DNA of 48,100 bases from Holdemanella porci (GTDB taxonomy: Bacteria > Bacillota_I > Bacilli_A > Erysipelotrichales > Erysipelotrichaceae): the NCBI RefSeq assembly GCF_009696075.1, contig NZ_VUMR01000010.1, forward strand, positions 1-48,100. The letters are read 5' to 3'. Positions 1-8,629 of the stretch are shown here, piece by piece. Made by a program: the position numbers and the translations under genes. The notes under the pieces are model-generated. The model saw nothing but the letters and a program-made list of their open reading frames with translations. It did no database searches and was not told the DNA's origin. Numbering within the stretch: the first letter of the stretch is position 1; every line of letters starts with the position of its first letter.

Positions 1-2
1 AT

Positions 3-113
3 ATGCACAAGAATCTACAATATCCAGGACAGTCATGTTCAATATCTCATTCTATTTTTAATGTGATTGGTTCCTTATCAAATCAAATTCGAGATGTTTT
101 ACCTGTCCTATAA
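3..113 (+). CDS. possible 3' end of a gene entering from the left
   Basis: One forward frame is open from the window edge to a TAA at 111-113 and would encode about 36 residues ending in IRDVLPVL. It would converge on the EVE-domain gene that ends at 125. There are too few residues to recognise a family, and a chance open frame of this length is common, so this is only a candidate partial gene. No other feature is seen in the first 124 bases. Confidence 0.22.
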   Translation: MHKNLQYPGQSCSISHSIFNVIGSLSNQIRDVLPVL

Positions 114-124
114 ATATACTAGCA

Positions 125-1414
125 TCAAACTTTAATTTTTGTATCTTCTTCTTCGTTTCTTTGAACTATAAATCTATTTCTCTTTTTTAGCATCAAAACA
201 ATATTTTCTTTCAACTGCAATGCTTCTTGAATAATCCAAGTTATATATAGATCATCACTGTAGTTTTCTGAATCATATGACAAAACAAATTTTTTATGTT
301 TAGTTTCGTTTTCTATTGTTTTAGTTGGAATAGTCCAAATTCCATTTGTACCCTTTTTTAATTTTTCAAAATTTTCATTGAAAAAATGGTACAATTCAAC
401 ACTCTCTTGTATATATACTTCTAAGCATTTAGTTGAACTATTTCGGATTGCTAAATGCATTTCATTATCTTCCCATCTCAAATCATAATACGACCTATTA
501 ATCATATTAGACTTTTTAAAATTATTTGAAAAGATTTTATTTGAATATGCAATTGATATAAATCTATTCCAAAAATTGCTATACTTATTATTTTTAATCA
601 AATCGTGTAAATATAAATATTTTGCTCCTTGAGGATTAGGTGATAACACAAAGGAAGAATCTAGTTTACTTAATAGTTTGATTAAATAAAATCGATATAC
701 TGTATTCTTCTTAGAAAATTTAAATGTATTCTTTCTTTCTTGAATATATTTATACACATTATCATTTCCGATATATTTATCCGGTATGACTTCTATGACG
801 TCTTCTACTTGATAAACAGCATTAATTACACCGCCAGTTTCTCTAAAAGCAATATATTTAGGTGCTTTTTGAGGATAACCTTGTGTTAAAGGATGAGCAT
901 GAACATTGTATTTTTCTATTAATTCCAGGGTCCCATTAATAGGAACTGTTAAAACTTCATCATTTTCTTCTCTTGTATTTTGATAATAATTAAATGTATT
1001 TGTAGTTTCTAGAATATACTTTGCCCATGAAGTTAGAGAATTATCAGTACTAAGCATTTTCCGTGGCCCTTGAATATTGCCTGCCATTCCTCTTCTTTGT
1101 ATATCAAAAACTGATAAGTTATCAAAATTGAATTGTTTAATCAATTTAAATCGAACATAATCTTTTCTTGTTATCTCATCATAATTATCAGGATTTCTCC
1201 AGTATTTCTTATCATTAATTAAACTGTTCTTATCAACATAGGTTTCTATCACTTCACAAAGATACTCAATTGTCTGTATAGGTCTACTTACGTAAATATA
1301 AACATAATCCCCCACAGAATAATTTGCATTTTTTCGCCAATCAATAAATTCTAAATCATTAAATGCAGATTCAATATCATAAATATTAGGATTAGCCGGT
1401 ATAAGCCATAACAT
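125..1414 (-). CDS. EVE-domain protein with DUF4268-like C-terminus
   Basis: The first ~140 residues look like an EVE (PUA-like) fold: MLWLIPANP, then a GDYVYIYVSRP stretch typical of EVE domains, which bind modified bases in DNA or RNA. Residues about 150-240 form a beta-rich middle part (KYIAFRETGG). Residues about 285-400 (FWNRFISIAYSN, then YDLRWEDNEMHLAI) resemble the DUF4268 family seen in restriction and defence proteins. No signal peptide or membrane segment is visible, so it is probably cytoplasmic. It is the last gene of the leftward block after the sortase, in a position where mobile elements carry cargo. A role as a modified-DNA sensor or nuclease is inference. I see no clear catalytic motif, and the DUF4268 assignment is tentative. 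Confidence 0.6.
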   Translation of the reverse strand: MLWLIPANPNIYDIESAFNDLEFIDWRKNANYSVGDYVYIYVSRPIQTIEYLCEVIETYVDKNSLINDKKYWRNPDNYDEITRKDYVRFKLIKQFNFDNLSVFDIQRRGMAGNIQGPRKMLSTDNSLTSWAKYILETTNTFNYYQNTREENDEVLTVPINGTLELIEKYNVHAHPLTQGYPQKAPKYIAFRETGGVINAVYQVEDVIEVIPDKYIGNDNVYKYIQERKNTFKFSKKNTVYRFYLIKLLSKLDSSFVLSPNPQGAKYLYLHDLIKNNKYSNFWNRFISIAYSNKIFSNNFKKSNMINRSYYDLRWEDNEMHLAIRNSSTKCLEVYIQESVELYHFFNENFEKLKKGTNGIWTIPTKTIENETKHKKFVLSYDSENYSDDLYITWIIQEALQLKENIVLMLKKRNRFIVQRNEEEDTKIKV

Positions 1415-1483
1415 TGTTTCACACCCTTTACATGAAATTCTTATAGCTCCACCATATCACAAATACATAAACATTTCATGAAT

Positions 1484-2233
1484 TTATAAAATATTTGGAT
1501 TAATCAATTTAGCTAGAATCACAATTCTCTTATTGTTACCTCTTGTATCACAAGTAACCAAAGTCATTAATCGATCATCTTTATTTACTGAAACACCAGT
1601 TTTATACAATCCCCTATTAATAGAATCTGATATAAAGGCATTAAATGAATTTGTTGAATCCCATTCAGTTTGTGTAAATTCTAAAGAATCATTCAAGTTA
1701 TTTAAATCAACATTCATTACTCCAAATATTTGATATGTTCTAGTTTCATCTTCAGTAATAAATTTAAATGTATCATGCTTTTTATAATAGTTCTTATCTG
1801 TATAACTCATTAAAGGAGTAAAAATAATGTTATCCCATTTACTAGAATGACCATAAATTACAACATTTTTTGAATCTATATTTCCATCTGCCGATACAAA
1901 TGGTATCCCAGCATTGGCATATTCTTTGTTGATATTTTTACGAACATAATAATCATTATTTGGAGCTTGTACAATCGGCTCATAAATAATTCGATCATCA
2001 AATTCTAAAATACCCACAACATCTTTATTTGTTTGTTTCAACAAAGATAAAGAAAGCTCCTTTTCAGAAGCTTCCTCATTCTCTTTTTTTGATTCTTTTT
2101 TAGTCGTTTTTGTTTCTACATAATAATCCGAATAATCATAAGATTTCTTTGCAGTAACCTGATTGTAGATAACTCCACCAATCAATCCCACTACAACTAG
2201 CGCAGCCGCTATTTTTATTCTTTTATATTTCAT
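1484..2233 (-). CDS. srtB: class B sortase
   Basis: This is a cysteine transpeptidase that joins a surface protein to the cell wall or to another protein. The 249 residues show a basic N-terminus with a membrane helix at about 7-25, a charged Lys/Glu linker to about 60, and the sortase fold. The catalytic set is His129 in IYGHSS, Cys228 in LVTC and Arg236. The long segment between His and Cys (TPLMSYTDKNYYKKHDTFKF) is typical of class B. It starts 5 bp after the stop of the adhesin gene, so the adhesin is the obvious substrate. Adhesin plus sortase B pairs of this kind are known from Tn1549-like conjugative elements of gut Firmicutes. The family is certain; the substrate is inferred from adjacency. 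Confidence 0.93.
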   Translation of the reverse strand: MKYKRIKIAAALVVVGLIGGVIYNQVTAKKSYDYSDYYVETKTTKKESKKENEEASEKELSLSLLKQTNKDVVGILEFDDRIIYEPIVQAPNNDYYVRKNINKEYANAGIPFVSADGNIDSKNVVIYGHSSKWDNIIFTPLMSYTDKNYYKKHDTFKFITEDETRTYQIFGVMNVDLNNLNDSLEFTQTEWDSTNSFNAFISDSINRGLYKTGVSVNKDDRLMTLVTCDTRGNNKRIVILAKLINPNIL

Positions 2234-2238
2234 ACTAT

Positions 2239-5200
2239 TTATACCCCTGTATTTGGAACAACGATACGTGCGTTTTCAAAATAATAAATAATTGTATCGG
2301 TTTCCTCATCTGCCTCTACTTTATAAGCTTTAGACTTATCAGCTAACTGATAAGAAGTAGGTGCTTTAATTTCTTTGAATTCATATTCATGTCCATAAAT
2401 AGTATCCGCTAATACTGCTTTTCCATCTTTTACAATATGCTTTGTTGCCTTGTCATCTCCAACTTTTCTAGAATAATATGTTCCATCATCAATATCTAAA
2501 ACAATCTGTTTGTTTTCATCTGTTTTTACTGTCTTGATAATTTTAGAGAAATCTTCTTTTTTAGAGATTTCATACTCTTCATCTTTTTCTTCTCCAGTAA
2601 TCATCAATTGACCACTTGCTAAAGTAGTAACATAAGCATCTGCTGTCTTATCATATACTTCAAAAATCGCTCCATTCAAGAAATGATCATGATGATCCTT
2701 ATCCACTTTATTGACATCCAATTCTAAACGGCGCTTTTCATTATAAAGATCCATTGAAACTGTTACAGTAGGCTTAGTGGTATCTTTATCATAATTGAAA
2801 GTAAAGTCATGCTTTTCTTCATCCAATTTGAAGCCTACATTTGTTTCCAATTCTTTAACATAGTATTCGCCTGTTGGAAGATCCAATTGTTCAATGTTCT
2901 TACCATCTTCATCAATTGTTAATGTTCCAACCAATCCATCTGCAGGAATAATTACTTTATCATTTAAAGTAATATCATTTTTAGAATATACACCAAAGAC
3001 AACATCTTTATATGCATCTTTATCTTCATCTTCAAATGTTTTAGTAATCTGCAAATCTAATTTTTGTCTTTCATTTACATAAGACTGTTTGATTTCAACT
3101 ACATCAATCATCTGACCAGCATATTCAATATCAAAATCATATGTGTTTCCATCTAACACAAAACCAGTTTGTGTTGCTGTTTCTTTAATAGAATATTTAC
3201 CTAATTGAAGTAAAGCTGAAGTTGTTACACCATCCCCTGTTGTAAATGTATCAACTACATCTCCTTTGTGAAACCACACAGTTCCTTCTGGAGTTACAAT
3301 ATCTTCACGTGCTGTAATTTCATACGTAACACCTGATAAATATTTTTCTTTGTATTCTGGAGTATACAAAGTTCCATAATCTGTTTCAGATTCTTTTGCT
3401 CCTGACAACATCTCACCTGTCTTTTCCACATAGACCTGGCCTTTTTGTGTTTTATTGTCAAAATTCATAAAGATTTCTGTACTAGAACCATCCACATTGA
3501 TTGGAATCTCTGTATCTTTTAATACATAGCCATGTGGTGCTTTGATCTCCACTAATTTATATTCACCATACTTTAATGAAGAAGGTAAATGTACAGAACC
3601 ATCTTCATCCGTTTTAAATACATCTGTAGTTTCTTTTTTAGGATACGTTACTTCCTGTGTTACATAATTACCATCTGCATCTTTAATTTTAAATTCGACT
3701 CCGGCTGCCGGAATACGTTTTCCAGTTTCACTGTCCGTTTTATAGATTGTTAATTCGGCTTTGATTGTATCATTATAGATGTTATAGAAATATGTCTTTT
3801 CATTTTGATCAATCTTTACTTCAAAAGGATCCAAAGTATCATAACCTTTTGTTTCGTGTTCTTTAACAATATAAGTTCCATATGGAAGATAATCACTAAT
3901 AGCTCGACCATCTTCATCCGTAGTCAATGTTGATACGACTTTACCTGTCGATTTTAAAATAATATCAAATTTAAATCCTTCACCAGGCTTTTGAACATTA
4001 CTTTGGAATAATCCATACTTCTCCTTATCAATTGTTTTCGCAATCTCAATGCGACCCTTAATAACCTGATCTTTAACTGTTGTATAGAATGTACTAGGTG
4101 TGTTATCACCTGAATATTTAAGTTCTACTTTATTACAAGAACTGTTAGTTAAATATCCTTCAGGAGAAGTAACCTCACATACATTCAAAGTTGTTCCCAC
4201 TGGATATTTTTTTGATTTTGCCTTTGATCCATTTGTTGTGATGGTTTCAAGTACATTTCCACTTGTATCTTTAATCGCAAATGTAGCTCCATTGAAAGTA
4301 GCATCTCCTTGAGTCTTAGTACCTGTTTGAGAATCCTGTTTTTCAACTTCAATATCTGCATACATCAAATCAAAATTTAATTTGAAGTTTGGAGAAGGAT
4401 CTCGCCTTGAGGCTAAATAAATAACTCTTTGATATCCACCTGATCCATAGATAACATTTACATCTCGTGCTGTAAAATTACGTGAAAAAGTAATACTCTT
4501 ATCATAATTTTCAGATGTGATAGCTACTGTAAGATTGTTTCCATTTACAGAAGCACGAATTCCATTTGAGCTTGTGATTGAATAGTTTGCTAAAGTACCC
4601 TTCGTATCCGTTAATGTCACCGGTGTATTTAATCCCATCTTGATTGTTTGGTTATTGAATGAAGGTCTACCTTGAGGCTGAGTACGTAAATTGTTGATGA
4701 CTGCAACCTCATTTGAAATATCATACACTGTAGTTCCATCTGTATAGTAAGGCTGATACCAAGTTCCAGTCACTGCCTGCCAAATCATAACCTGAGTTGC
4801 GACATAGTATTTTTCTGTTTGATGACCAGAATAGCTGTATCCATAATAATTGATTTCCCAGATATTCTGACGCGTTTGTTCAGATAATTCATCCCATTTT
4901 GCAGTATCCTGATGATAATCCAAGCCTTCTGTAAAAAGCTGCATAGGCTCAATACAGAATACTGTCTTATCCCCAACATACAATTGCTGTACATAATCAA
5001 ATCCATACTGATTGGCAATATGGATCATTGCATAAATACTGCCTGTTCCTGTTGTATCCGTTAATGAGATTCCATCAGACTGAGGCATCAAATCAGGAAA
5101 TACATCTTCTGCATTTCCAAGTTCTACAATCGTATCTAAATCATTTTCATCTGTAGTCGTTTCTTCAGCATGTACCGGTAAAGTATTCATCAACGAATTG

Positions 5201-5256
5201 AGAATAACTAATGCTGTTAGAAAGAATTTACTACCTTTCTTCAATATGTTTTTCAT
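2239..5256 (-). CDS. thioester-domain / Cna-B repeat surface adhesin
   Basis: This 1005-residue secreted adhesin has a signal peptide at 1-30 (cut near PVHA/EE). A thioester domain follows at about 65-290: Cys101 in VFCIEP and Gln155 in TQVMIW are the pair that form the internal thioester able to bond covalently to host targets. From about 300 to 985 there are roughly six Cna-B/SpaA-like beta domains, each opening with a Lys-containing strand (VEKQD, EIAKT, TIYKT, YVEKT, QITKT, DVNKVD), which should be stiffened by isopeptide bonds. It ends in VPNTGV with the stop codon immediately after, so the usual hydrophobic segment and basic tail behind the sorting motif are missing. The sortase B gene follows directly. 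Function as a cell-wall adhesin is inferred from domains. Confidence 0.9.
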   Translation of the reverse strand: MKNILKKGSKFFLTALVILNSLMNTLPVHAEETTTDENDLDTIVELGNAEDVFPDLMPQSDGISLTDTTGTGSIYAMIHIANQYGFDYVQQLYVGDKTVFCIEPMQLFTEGLDYHQDTAKWDELSEQTRQNIWEINYYGYSYSGHQTEKYYVATQVMIWQAVTGTWYQPYYTDGTTVYDISNEVAVINNLRTQPQGRPSFNNQTIKMGLNTPVTLTDTKGTLANYSITSSNGIRASVNGNNLTVAITSENYDKSITFSRNFTARDVNVIYGSGGYQRVIYLASRRDPSPNFKLNFDLMYADIEVEKQDSQTGTKTQGDATFNGATFAIKDTSGNVLETITTNGSKAKSKKYPVGTTLNVCEVTSPEGYLTNSSCNKVELKYSGDNTPSTFYTTVKDQVIKGRIEIAKTIDKEKYGLFQSNVQKPGEGFKFDIILKSTGKVVSTLTTDEDGRAISDYLPYGTYIVKEHETKGYDTLDPFEVKIDQNEKTYFYNIYNDTIKAELTIYKTDSETGKRIPAAGVEFKIKDADGNYVTQEVTYPKKETTDVFKTDEDGSVHLPSSLKYGEYKLVEIKAPHGYVLKDTEIPINVDGSSTEIFMNFDNKTQKGQVYVEKTGEMLSGAKESETDYGTLYTPEYKEKYLSGVTYEITAREDIVTPEGTVWFHKGDVVDTFTTGDGVTTSALLQLGKYSIKETATQTGFVLDGNTYDFDIEYAGQMIDVVEIKQSYVNERQKLDLQITKTFEDEDKDAYKDVVFGVYSKNDITLNDKVIIPADGLVGTLTIDEDGKNIEQLDLPTGEYYVKELETNVGFKLDEEKHDFTFNYDKDTTKPTVTVSMDLYNEKRRLELDVNKVDKDHHDHFLNGAIFEVYDKTADAYVTTLASGQLMITGEEKDEEYEISKKEDFSKIIKTVKTDENKQIVLDIDDGTYYSRKVGDDKATKHIVKDGKAVLADTIYGHEYEFKEIKAPTSYQLADKSKAYKVEADEETDTIIYYFENARIVVPNTGV

Positions 5257-5288
5257 ATTCTTTTTCCTTTCCTTTAGGTTGTTGCAAC

Positions 5289-5310
5289 AAAAAAGACGAG
5301 ATTTCTCTCG
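5289..5310 (-). terminator. Rho-independent terminator between the secreted-protein gene and the adhesin gene
   Basis: A 5-bp stem CGAGA/TCTCG (5297-5301 with 5306-5310) with a 4-nt loop is followed, reading leftward, by C and six T (5294-5289). It lies after the secreted-protein stop and before the adhesin start, so it can end the upstream transcript or act as an attenuator ahead of the adhesin-sortase pair. The stem is short, so strength is uncertain. Confidence 0.6.
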
Positions 5311-5345
5311 CCAAAGTATTTATTCAATTGTCATTTATCACATCC

Positions 5346-6029
5346 TTACTGAATCAAACTTCCATTGCTCCAAAGGTTCAGTCCGTAATAGGCAATACCA
5401 TGATCATTTCGATACACAGGCTGCACCGAATAATTTGTTATTTCAGCATTTCCAATATACATCACATCATTCATATAGTACTCACCTGCCGACTCTGCTT
5501 CAGACATAGAACCATACGTTGCATAATAGAAGTTACTATCTAGGATCACATCACAGGAAACATTTTGATTAACTCCTCCTTGACATGCATAACTTGGTTG
5601 CACTGTTTCTGGTGCAGGTGCTGGTTCAACAACAGTTTCCTCTTTTGAGGTGGTTTGTTGTACTGAATCATTCGTAGTAGAAGAATTGTTATTACCAGAA
5701 TCATTTACTTTTGTATCAGATTTCACATTACTCTTTGAGGCATCATTACTTTGAGTATCTTGTTTTTTTGTGTCAGAAGAAACGCTCTCTTTTTTTGAAT
5801 CACTTTTATTGGCTGTGTTTTCTTCCTTAACCTGAATTTCATTTGTTTTTGATTCCTCTTTGTCAACATCTTCATGTTTACTAACTTTTGATTTTTTCTT
5901 TTCAACACTCGTTGTTTCCTTAGAAGACTTTTCCACAGTAGGAGCAGAAACATCTTGATTTGATCTAAATGCTACTCCTGCTCCAATCATCATCACAGTA
6001 CTAATCACTGAAATAATTAACTTCTTCAT
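5346..6029 (-). CDS. secreted protein with long low-complexity linker
   Basis: I do not recognise a family. The 227 residues have an N-terminal signal sequence (MKKLIISVISTVMMIGAGVAF) without a lipobox. Residues about 28-145 are low complexity, rich in Lys, Ser, Thr, Asn and Glu, and look like an extended wall-spanning linker. A compact C-terminal part of about 75 residues follows; its two cysteines (CQGGVNQNVSC, about 149-159) could form a disulfide. Tyr and Asn are frequent in this end part. It lies upstream of the adhesin in the same direction, separated by a terminator, so it is probably another surface factor of the element. No sorting signal is present at its C-terminus. Function unknown. 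Confidence 0.75.
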   Translation of the reverse strand: MKKLIISVISTVMMIGAGVAFRSNQDVSAPTVEKSSKETTSVEKKKSKVSKHEDVDKEESKTNEIQVKEENTANKSDSKKESVSSDTKKQDTQSNDASKSNVKSDTKVNDSGNNNSSTTNDSVQQTTSKEETVVEPAPAPETVQPSYACQGGVNQNVSCDVILDSNFYYATYGSMSEAESAGEYYMNDVMYIGNAEITNYSVQPVYRNDHGIAYYGLNLWSNGSLIQ

Positions 6030-6147
6030 TTGGTTTACCTCCGTTTATACTTCTTAATAACATCTCTTTATTTAAAAATACCCAATATAAATTCTATTTA
6101 CCAACATACAAATATTAATTCTATCTATATAACAAACATTTTTTCTT

Positions 6148-6180
6148 TTTCGGTAGGTAATAAGATTCTTTCGGTAGGTA
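6148..6180. repeat. two 12-bp direct repeats at 21-bp period
   Basis: TTTCGGTAGGTA occurs at 6148-6159 and again at 6169-6180, exactly 21 bp apart, which puts both copies on the same face of the helix. They sit in the 260-bp gap after parB and run straight into the G-rich segment. This pattern suits protein binding (iteron, operator or centromere site). What binds is not shown. Confidence 0.7.
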
Positions 6181-6249
6181 GGAGGGGTTTTAGGGGAGGT
6201 AAAAGTCACACCTCACCACGCAAAGACAAACTGCCCCTCCAACAGTTTG
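6181..6249. other. G-rich tract and nested inverted repeats, candidate origin or transfer site
   Basis: The + strand carries GGAGGGG at 6181-6187 and a second G run at 6193-6199. GGAGGGG can pair with CCCCTCC at 6234-6240. That CCCCTCC is itself the loop of a perfect 7-bp hairpin, CAAACTG (6227-6233) with CAGTTTG (6243-6249). The base composition differs sharply from the A/T-rich surroundings. Hairpins that expose a short C-rich loop beside direct repeats are seen in rolling-circle origins and oriT loci, but no relaxase or Rep gene is visible here, so the role is inferred only from structure. Confidence 0.45.
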
Positions 6250-6289
6250 GAACAATCACAAGTACGAACAAGGCAATTTCTACATCCAA

Positions 6290-7270
6290 TTATCGCTCTT
6301 GTTCTCGTGATCTTTTCTTCGCCCAGTTTTCCAGCAAGTGGATCATCAAATCCTTCTTCTTGCCTGGTGTGTAGTCCTTGGGAAAATATTTATCAATTTC
6401 CTTCATTTGAAAAGATAGTTTCTCTCTTTGGTTTGGTTTTTCCTCAGAAAGCGTATCTTCTATAAAGTCTGCAGTTAACTCACCATCATGACTTAATCGC
6501 TTGAATTCCTGACATTGAGCTAACGATGGAGTCCTTTGATTTTCAATGATTGCATTTACCAAATCAAATTGTTCTGACTCTGTTAAATATGACAATTCAA
6601 CAGCTGGGTTAAATGCAATTTTAATCTCATTTTCATTTCGTCCATCCACCATTTCCTGCAATGGTTCAATAAGATAGGTTAACCGAATAAATCGCCTAAT
6701 CTGATTCCTATCAAGGCCTAGTTGTTCTCCTAACAGTTCAACCGAATATTTATTCTTAGACTTCTGCTCAACTTGAGTAGAAGTAGATTTTGAATATTCA
6801 ACATGAACATCATCAACATTAATATCTACTTTTTTACCTTGATGTTTCATAGCTTCTAAGCGCATCTTATAGGCATAACCTCTTTCACTAGGATAAATGT
6901 TTTCACGCTGAATATTTGAATCTACCATCAGAATCGTTGCCTGATCATCGTCCAATTCTCGTATGATAACATTCATTTCGGTTCTTCCTAGCTGTGACAT
7001 AGCGAATTTCCGCCTGTGACCAGAAATCATTTCATAAGTTCCATCTGGTTTTGGTCGTACAAGTGCAGGCATCAACATATCGTTTTCTTTTATAGAATCA
7101 ATAAGCTTCGCCATATCTTCATCCATAGTTACATGGAATGGATGTCCTTCAAAATCTTTAATTTTATTAATTGGGATTGCCATTACCTTTTCGGTATTGG
7201 CCTCCTGTCTTTCTTCTTCTGTAGAAAATAAGGAGTCATAGCTAGGCAATCCTAAGTCTAATTTTGGCAA
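6290..7270 (-). CDS. parB: ParB/Spo0J-family partition protein (element type)
   Basis: This is a centromere-binding CTP-dependent partition protein of about 326 residues. The ParB N-terminal domain shows the classic GHRRKFAMSQLG motif near residue 90-100 and the IQRENIYPSERGYAYKMRLEAM segment, followed by a KorB-like HTH region (LGEQLGLDRNQIRRFIRLT). The start matters: the GTG at 7279 overlaps the ribosome site, whereas the TTG at 7270 lies 8 nt after AGGAGG (7284-7279) and gives MPKLDLGLPSYDSLF, like relatives in conjugative elements. It follows the zinc-ribbon gene by 15 bp and belongs with parA and ssb in one leftward operon. It is of the plasmid/ICE sort rather than the chromosomal Spo0J beside the replication origin. 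Confidence 0.9.
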   Translation of the reverse strand: MPKLDLGLPSYDSLFSTEEERQEANTEKVMAIPINKIKDFEGHPFHVTMDEDMAKLIDSIKENDMLMPALVRPKPDGTYEMISGHRRKFAMSQLGRTEMNVIIRELDDDQATILMVDSNIQRENIYPSERGYAYKMRLEAMKHQGKKVDINVDDVHVEYSKSTSTQVEQKSKNKYSVELLGEQLGLDRNQIRRFIRLTYLIEPLQEMVDGRNENEIKIAFNPAVELSYLTESEQFDLVNAIIENQRTPSLAQCQEFKRLSHDGELTADFIEDTLSEEKPNQREKLSFQMKEIDKYFPKDYTPGKKKDLMIHLLENWAKKRSREQER

Positions 7271-7285
7271 GCATGCCACCTCCTT

Positions 7286-7495
7286 TTAAAATAGAGTGAG
7301 TTGTATATTCTTTTTTAATACATGATGATTCCATTCTTCAATCGCTTGATCTGATGTTGGCTCAGTTTTCGTTCTTTTAAAGCATAACGTACAAATAACA
7401 TACTGGCCATAATAGCCATTGATTTTTTTACTGTTCCAATCAATTACTAAATGAGCAGTTGAATGACAAAATGGACATCGTTTGATTCTAGGCAT
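7286..7495 (-). CDS. Lar-like zinc-ribbon protein
   Basis: The 69-residue protein has a CPFC pair at residues 7-10, a second CTLC pair at about 35-38 and a C-terminal AIEEWNHH segment. This is the layout of the Lar restriction-alleviation family, small zinc-ribbon proteins common in phages and conjugative elements. It overlaps the end of ssb by 8 bp and precedes parB, so translation is probably coupled. In E. coli Rac prophage, Lar modulates type I restriction; whether this protein does so is inference, and many database relatives have no known role. Confidence 0.75.
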   Translation of the reverse strand: MPRIKRCPFCHSTAHLVIDWNSKKINGYYGQYVICTLCFKRTKTEPTSDQAIEEWNHHVLKKNIQLTLF

Positions 7496-7793
7496 CTAGC
7501 AATCTAAAAGATTCTACAACCACATTCGTAGAATAATTCTTTTTACCATTTTTCTCATATGAGTTTGTTCGGATATTTCCCTCAATATGATAAGCTGTAT
7601 CCTTTTCACCTTTTCTACAGATGGCATTCGCAATTTCTCCAAATGCGATGCAGTTAATATAATCCGAATACGAATTAATCCCATCTCTTGTACAGATTAA
7701 ACAAAACTTCACAAAAGAATTTCCCTTATCATTCTTAGATACTTCAATATCTCTTGAGAGTTTTCCATTCAATAAAACATAATTGTTTGTCAT
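7488..7793 (-). CDS. ssb: short single-stranded DNA-binding protein
   Basis: The 101 residues form one OB-fold domain: NNYVLLNGKLSRDIEV at the start, then FVKFCLICTRD, DYINCIAFGEIANAICRKGEKDTAYHIEGNIRTNSYEK, which follow the SSB pattern. It lacks the acidic C-terminal tail that recruits replication partners in housekeeping SSB (usually 150 or more residues), and ends soon after the OB fold. It lies 12 bp after parA and overlaps the next gene. Probably an element-encoded SSB acting during conjugative transfer or element replication. Confidence 0.88.
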   Translation of the reverse strand: MTNNYVLLNGKLSRDIEVSKNDKGNSFVKFCLICTRDGINSYSDYINCIAFGEIANAICRKGEKDTAYHIEGNIRTNSYEKNGKKNYSTNVVVESFRLLDA

Positions 7794-7805
7794 TTTGTTT
7801 TTCTC

Positions 7806-8624
7806 CTATCTATTTAATTCTTCTTTGTGCTTTACTTTTTGATTGTTGATCAATTCTTTTGTAAGCTTTTCATAAGCTAAAGCTACTTTGGAATCTTTGG
7901 CATACGCATAGATACTCTTACCGGAAATACTTGCTTCACTCGCTTTCGTTGCTTTTGGAATGATTGTATCAAACACACGAATATTCTTTCCGAAACTTTC
8001 TCGAATCGTTTCGATTGTACTCTTTGTTAGATTTGTATTTAAATCCGCAAGCGTCATCACAATACCGGTGATTTTTAGATTACTATTAATCTTACGTTGA
8101 ACTTTTCCTACCGTCTGTAATAACTTAGTCATTCCTTTTGCAGGAAGATACTGCGTCTGTACTGGTATCAGTACTTCATCAGCAGCAGATAAAGCATTAA
8201 CGGTCAACATTCCTAAAGATGGTGGACAATCAATAAAGATGTAGTCATATTGATTTCTCAATGGCTCAATACAATTACTTAAAGTCTGTTCTCTGTTGAT
8301 TACACTCACTAGACGCATTTCAAAATCAGCTAATTCAATATTTGCCGGAATTAAATCCACATGTTCTTCATGATGTAAGATTAACGATTCATAATTAATA
8401 TCATTGTCATTGATATAATCATCAAGCATAGATGAAACAGAGTGTTCCAATGAATCATTGTTTTTCCATCCAAGACAGCTTGTAAGATCGCCCTGAGGAT
8501 CAAAATCCACAATCAATACATTGCATCCATTACGAGCTAAACCAATTGCCACATTCTCTGTAGTTGTAGTTTTGCCTACACCACCTTTTTGATTTGTGAC
8601 TGCGATTACTTTACATTTTGGCAT
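7806..8624 (-). CDS. parA: ParA/Soj-family partition ATPase
   Basis: This is a deviant Walker ATPase that positions DNA by forming nucleoid-bound patterns with ParB. The motif KGGVGKTT lies at about residues 13-20, the switch FDPQGDLTSCLGW follows, and FIDCPPSLGMLTVNAL is the Walker B region. The total is 272 residues. The start at 8624 is chosen because AAGGAG lies 8 nt before this ATG; the reading frame is open 34 codons further up but those have no ribosome site and run through a long hairpin. First gene of the parA-ssb-zinc ribbon-parB run. ParA, ParB and a short SSB together point to a conjugative element or plasmid. Confidence 0.92.
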   Translation of the reverse strand: MPKCKVIAVTNQKGGVGKTTTTENVAIGLARNGCNVLIVDFDPQGDLTSCLGWKNNDSLEHSVSSMLDDYINDNDINYESLILHHEEHVDLIPANIELADFEMRLVSVINREQTLSNCIEPLRNQYDYIFIDCPPSLGMLTVNALSAADEVLIPVQTQYLPAKGMTKLLQTVGKVQRKINSNLKITGIVMTLADLNTNLTKSTIETIRESFGKNIRVFDTIIPKATKASEASISGKSIYAYAKDSKVALAYEKLTKELINNQKVKHKEELNR

Positions 8625-8629
8625 AATAA

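Noticed and set aside
4785-5018. 77-codon reverse ORF in the adhesin
   Set aside because: It lies fully within the adhesin reading frame on the same strand and has no family pattern.
6030-6465. Forward ORFs of 114 and 72 codons around the parB end
   Set aside because: They run over the repeat cluster and the parB 3' end, show no family pattern and have no ribosome site.
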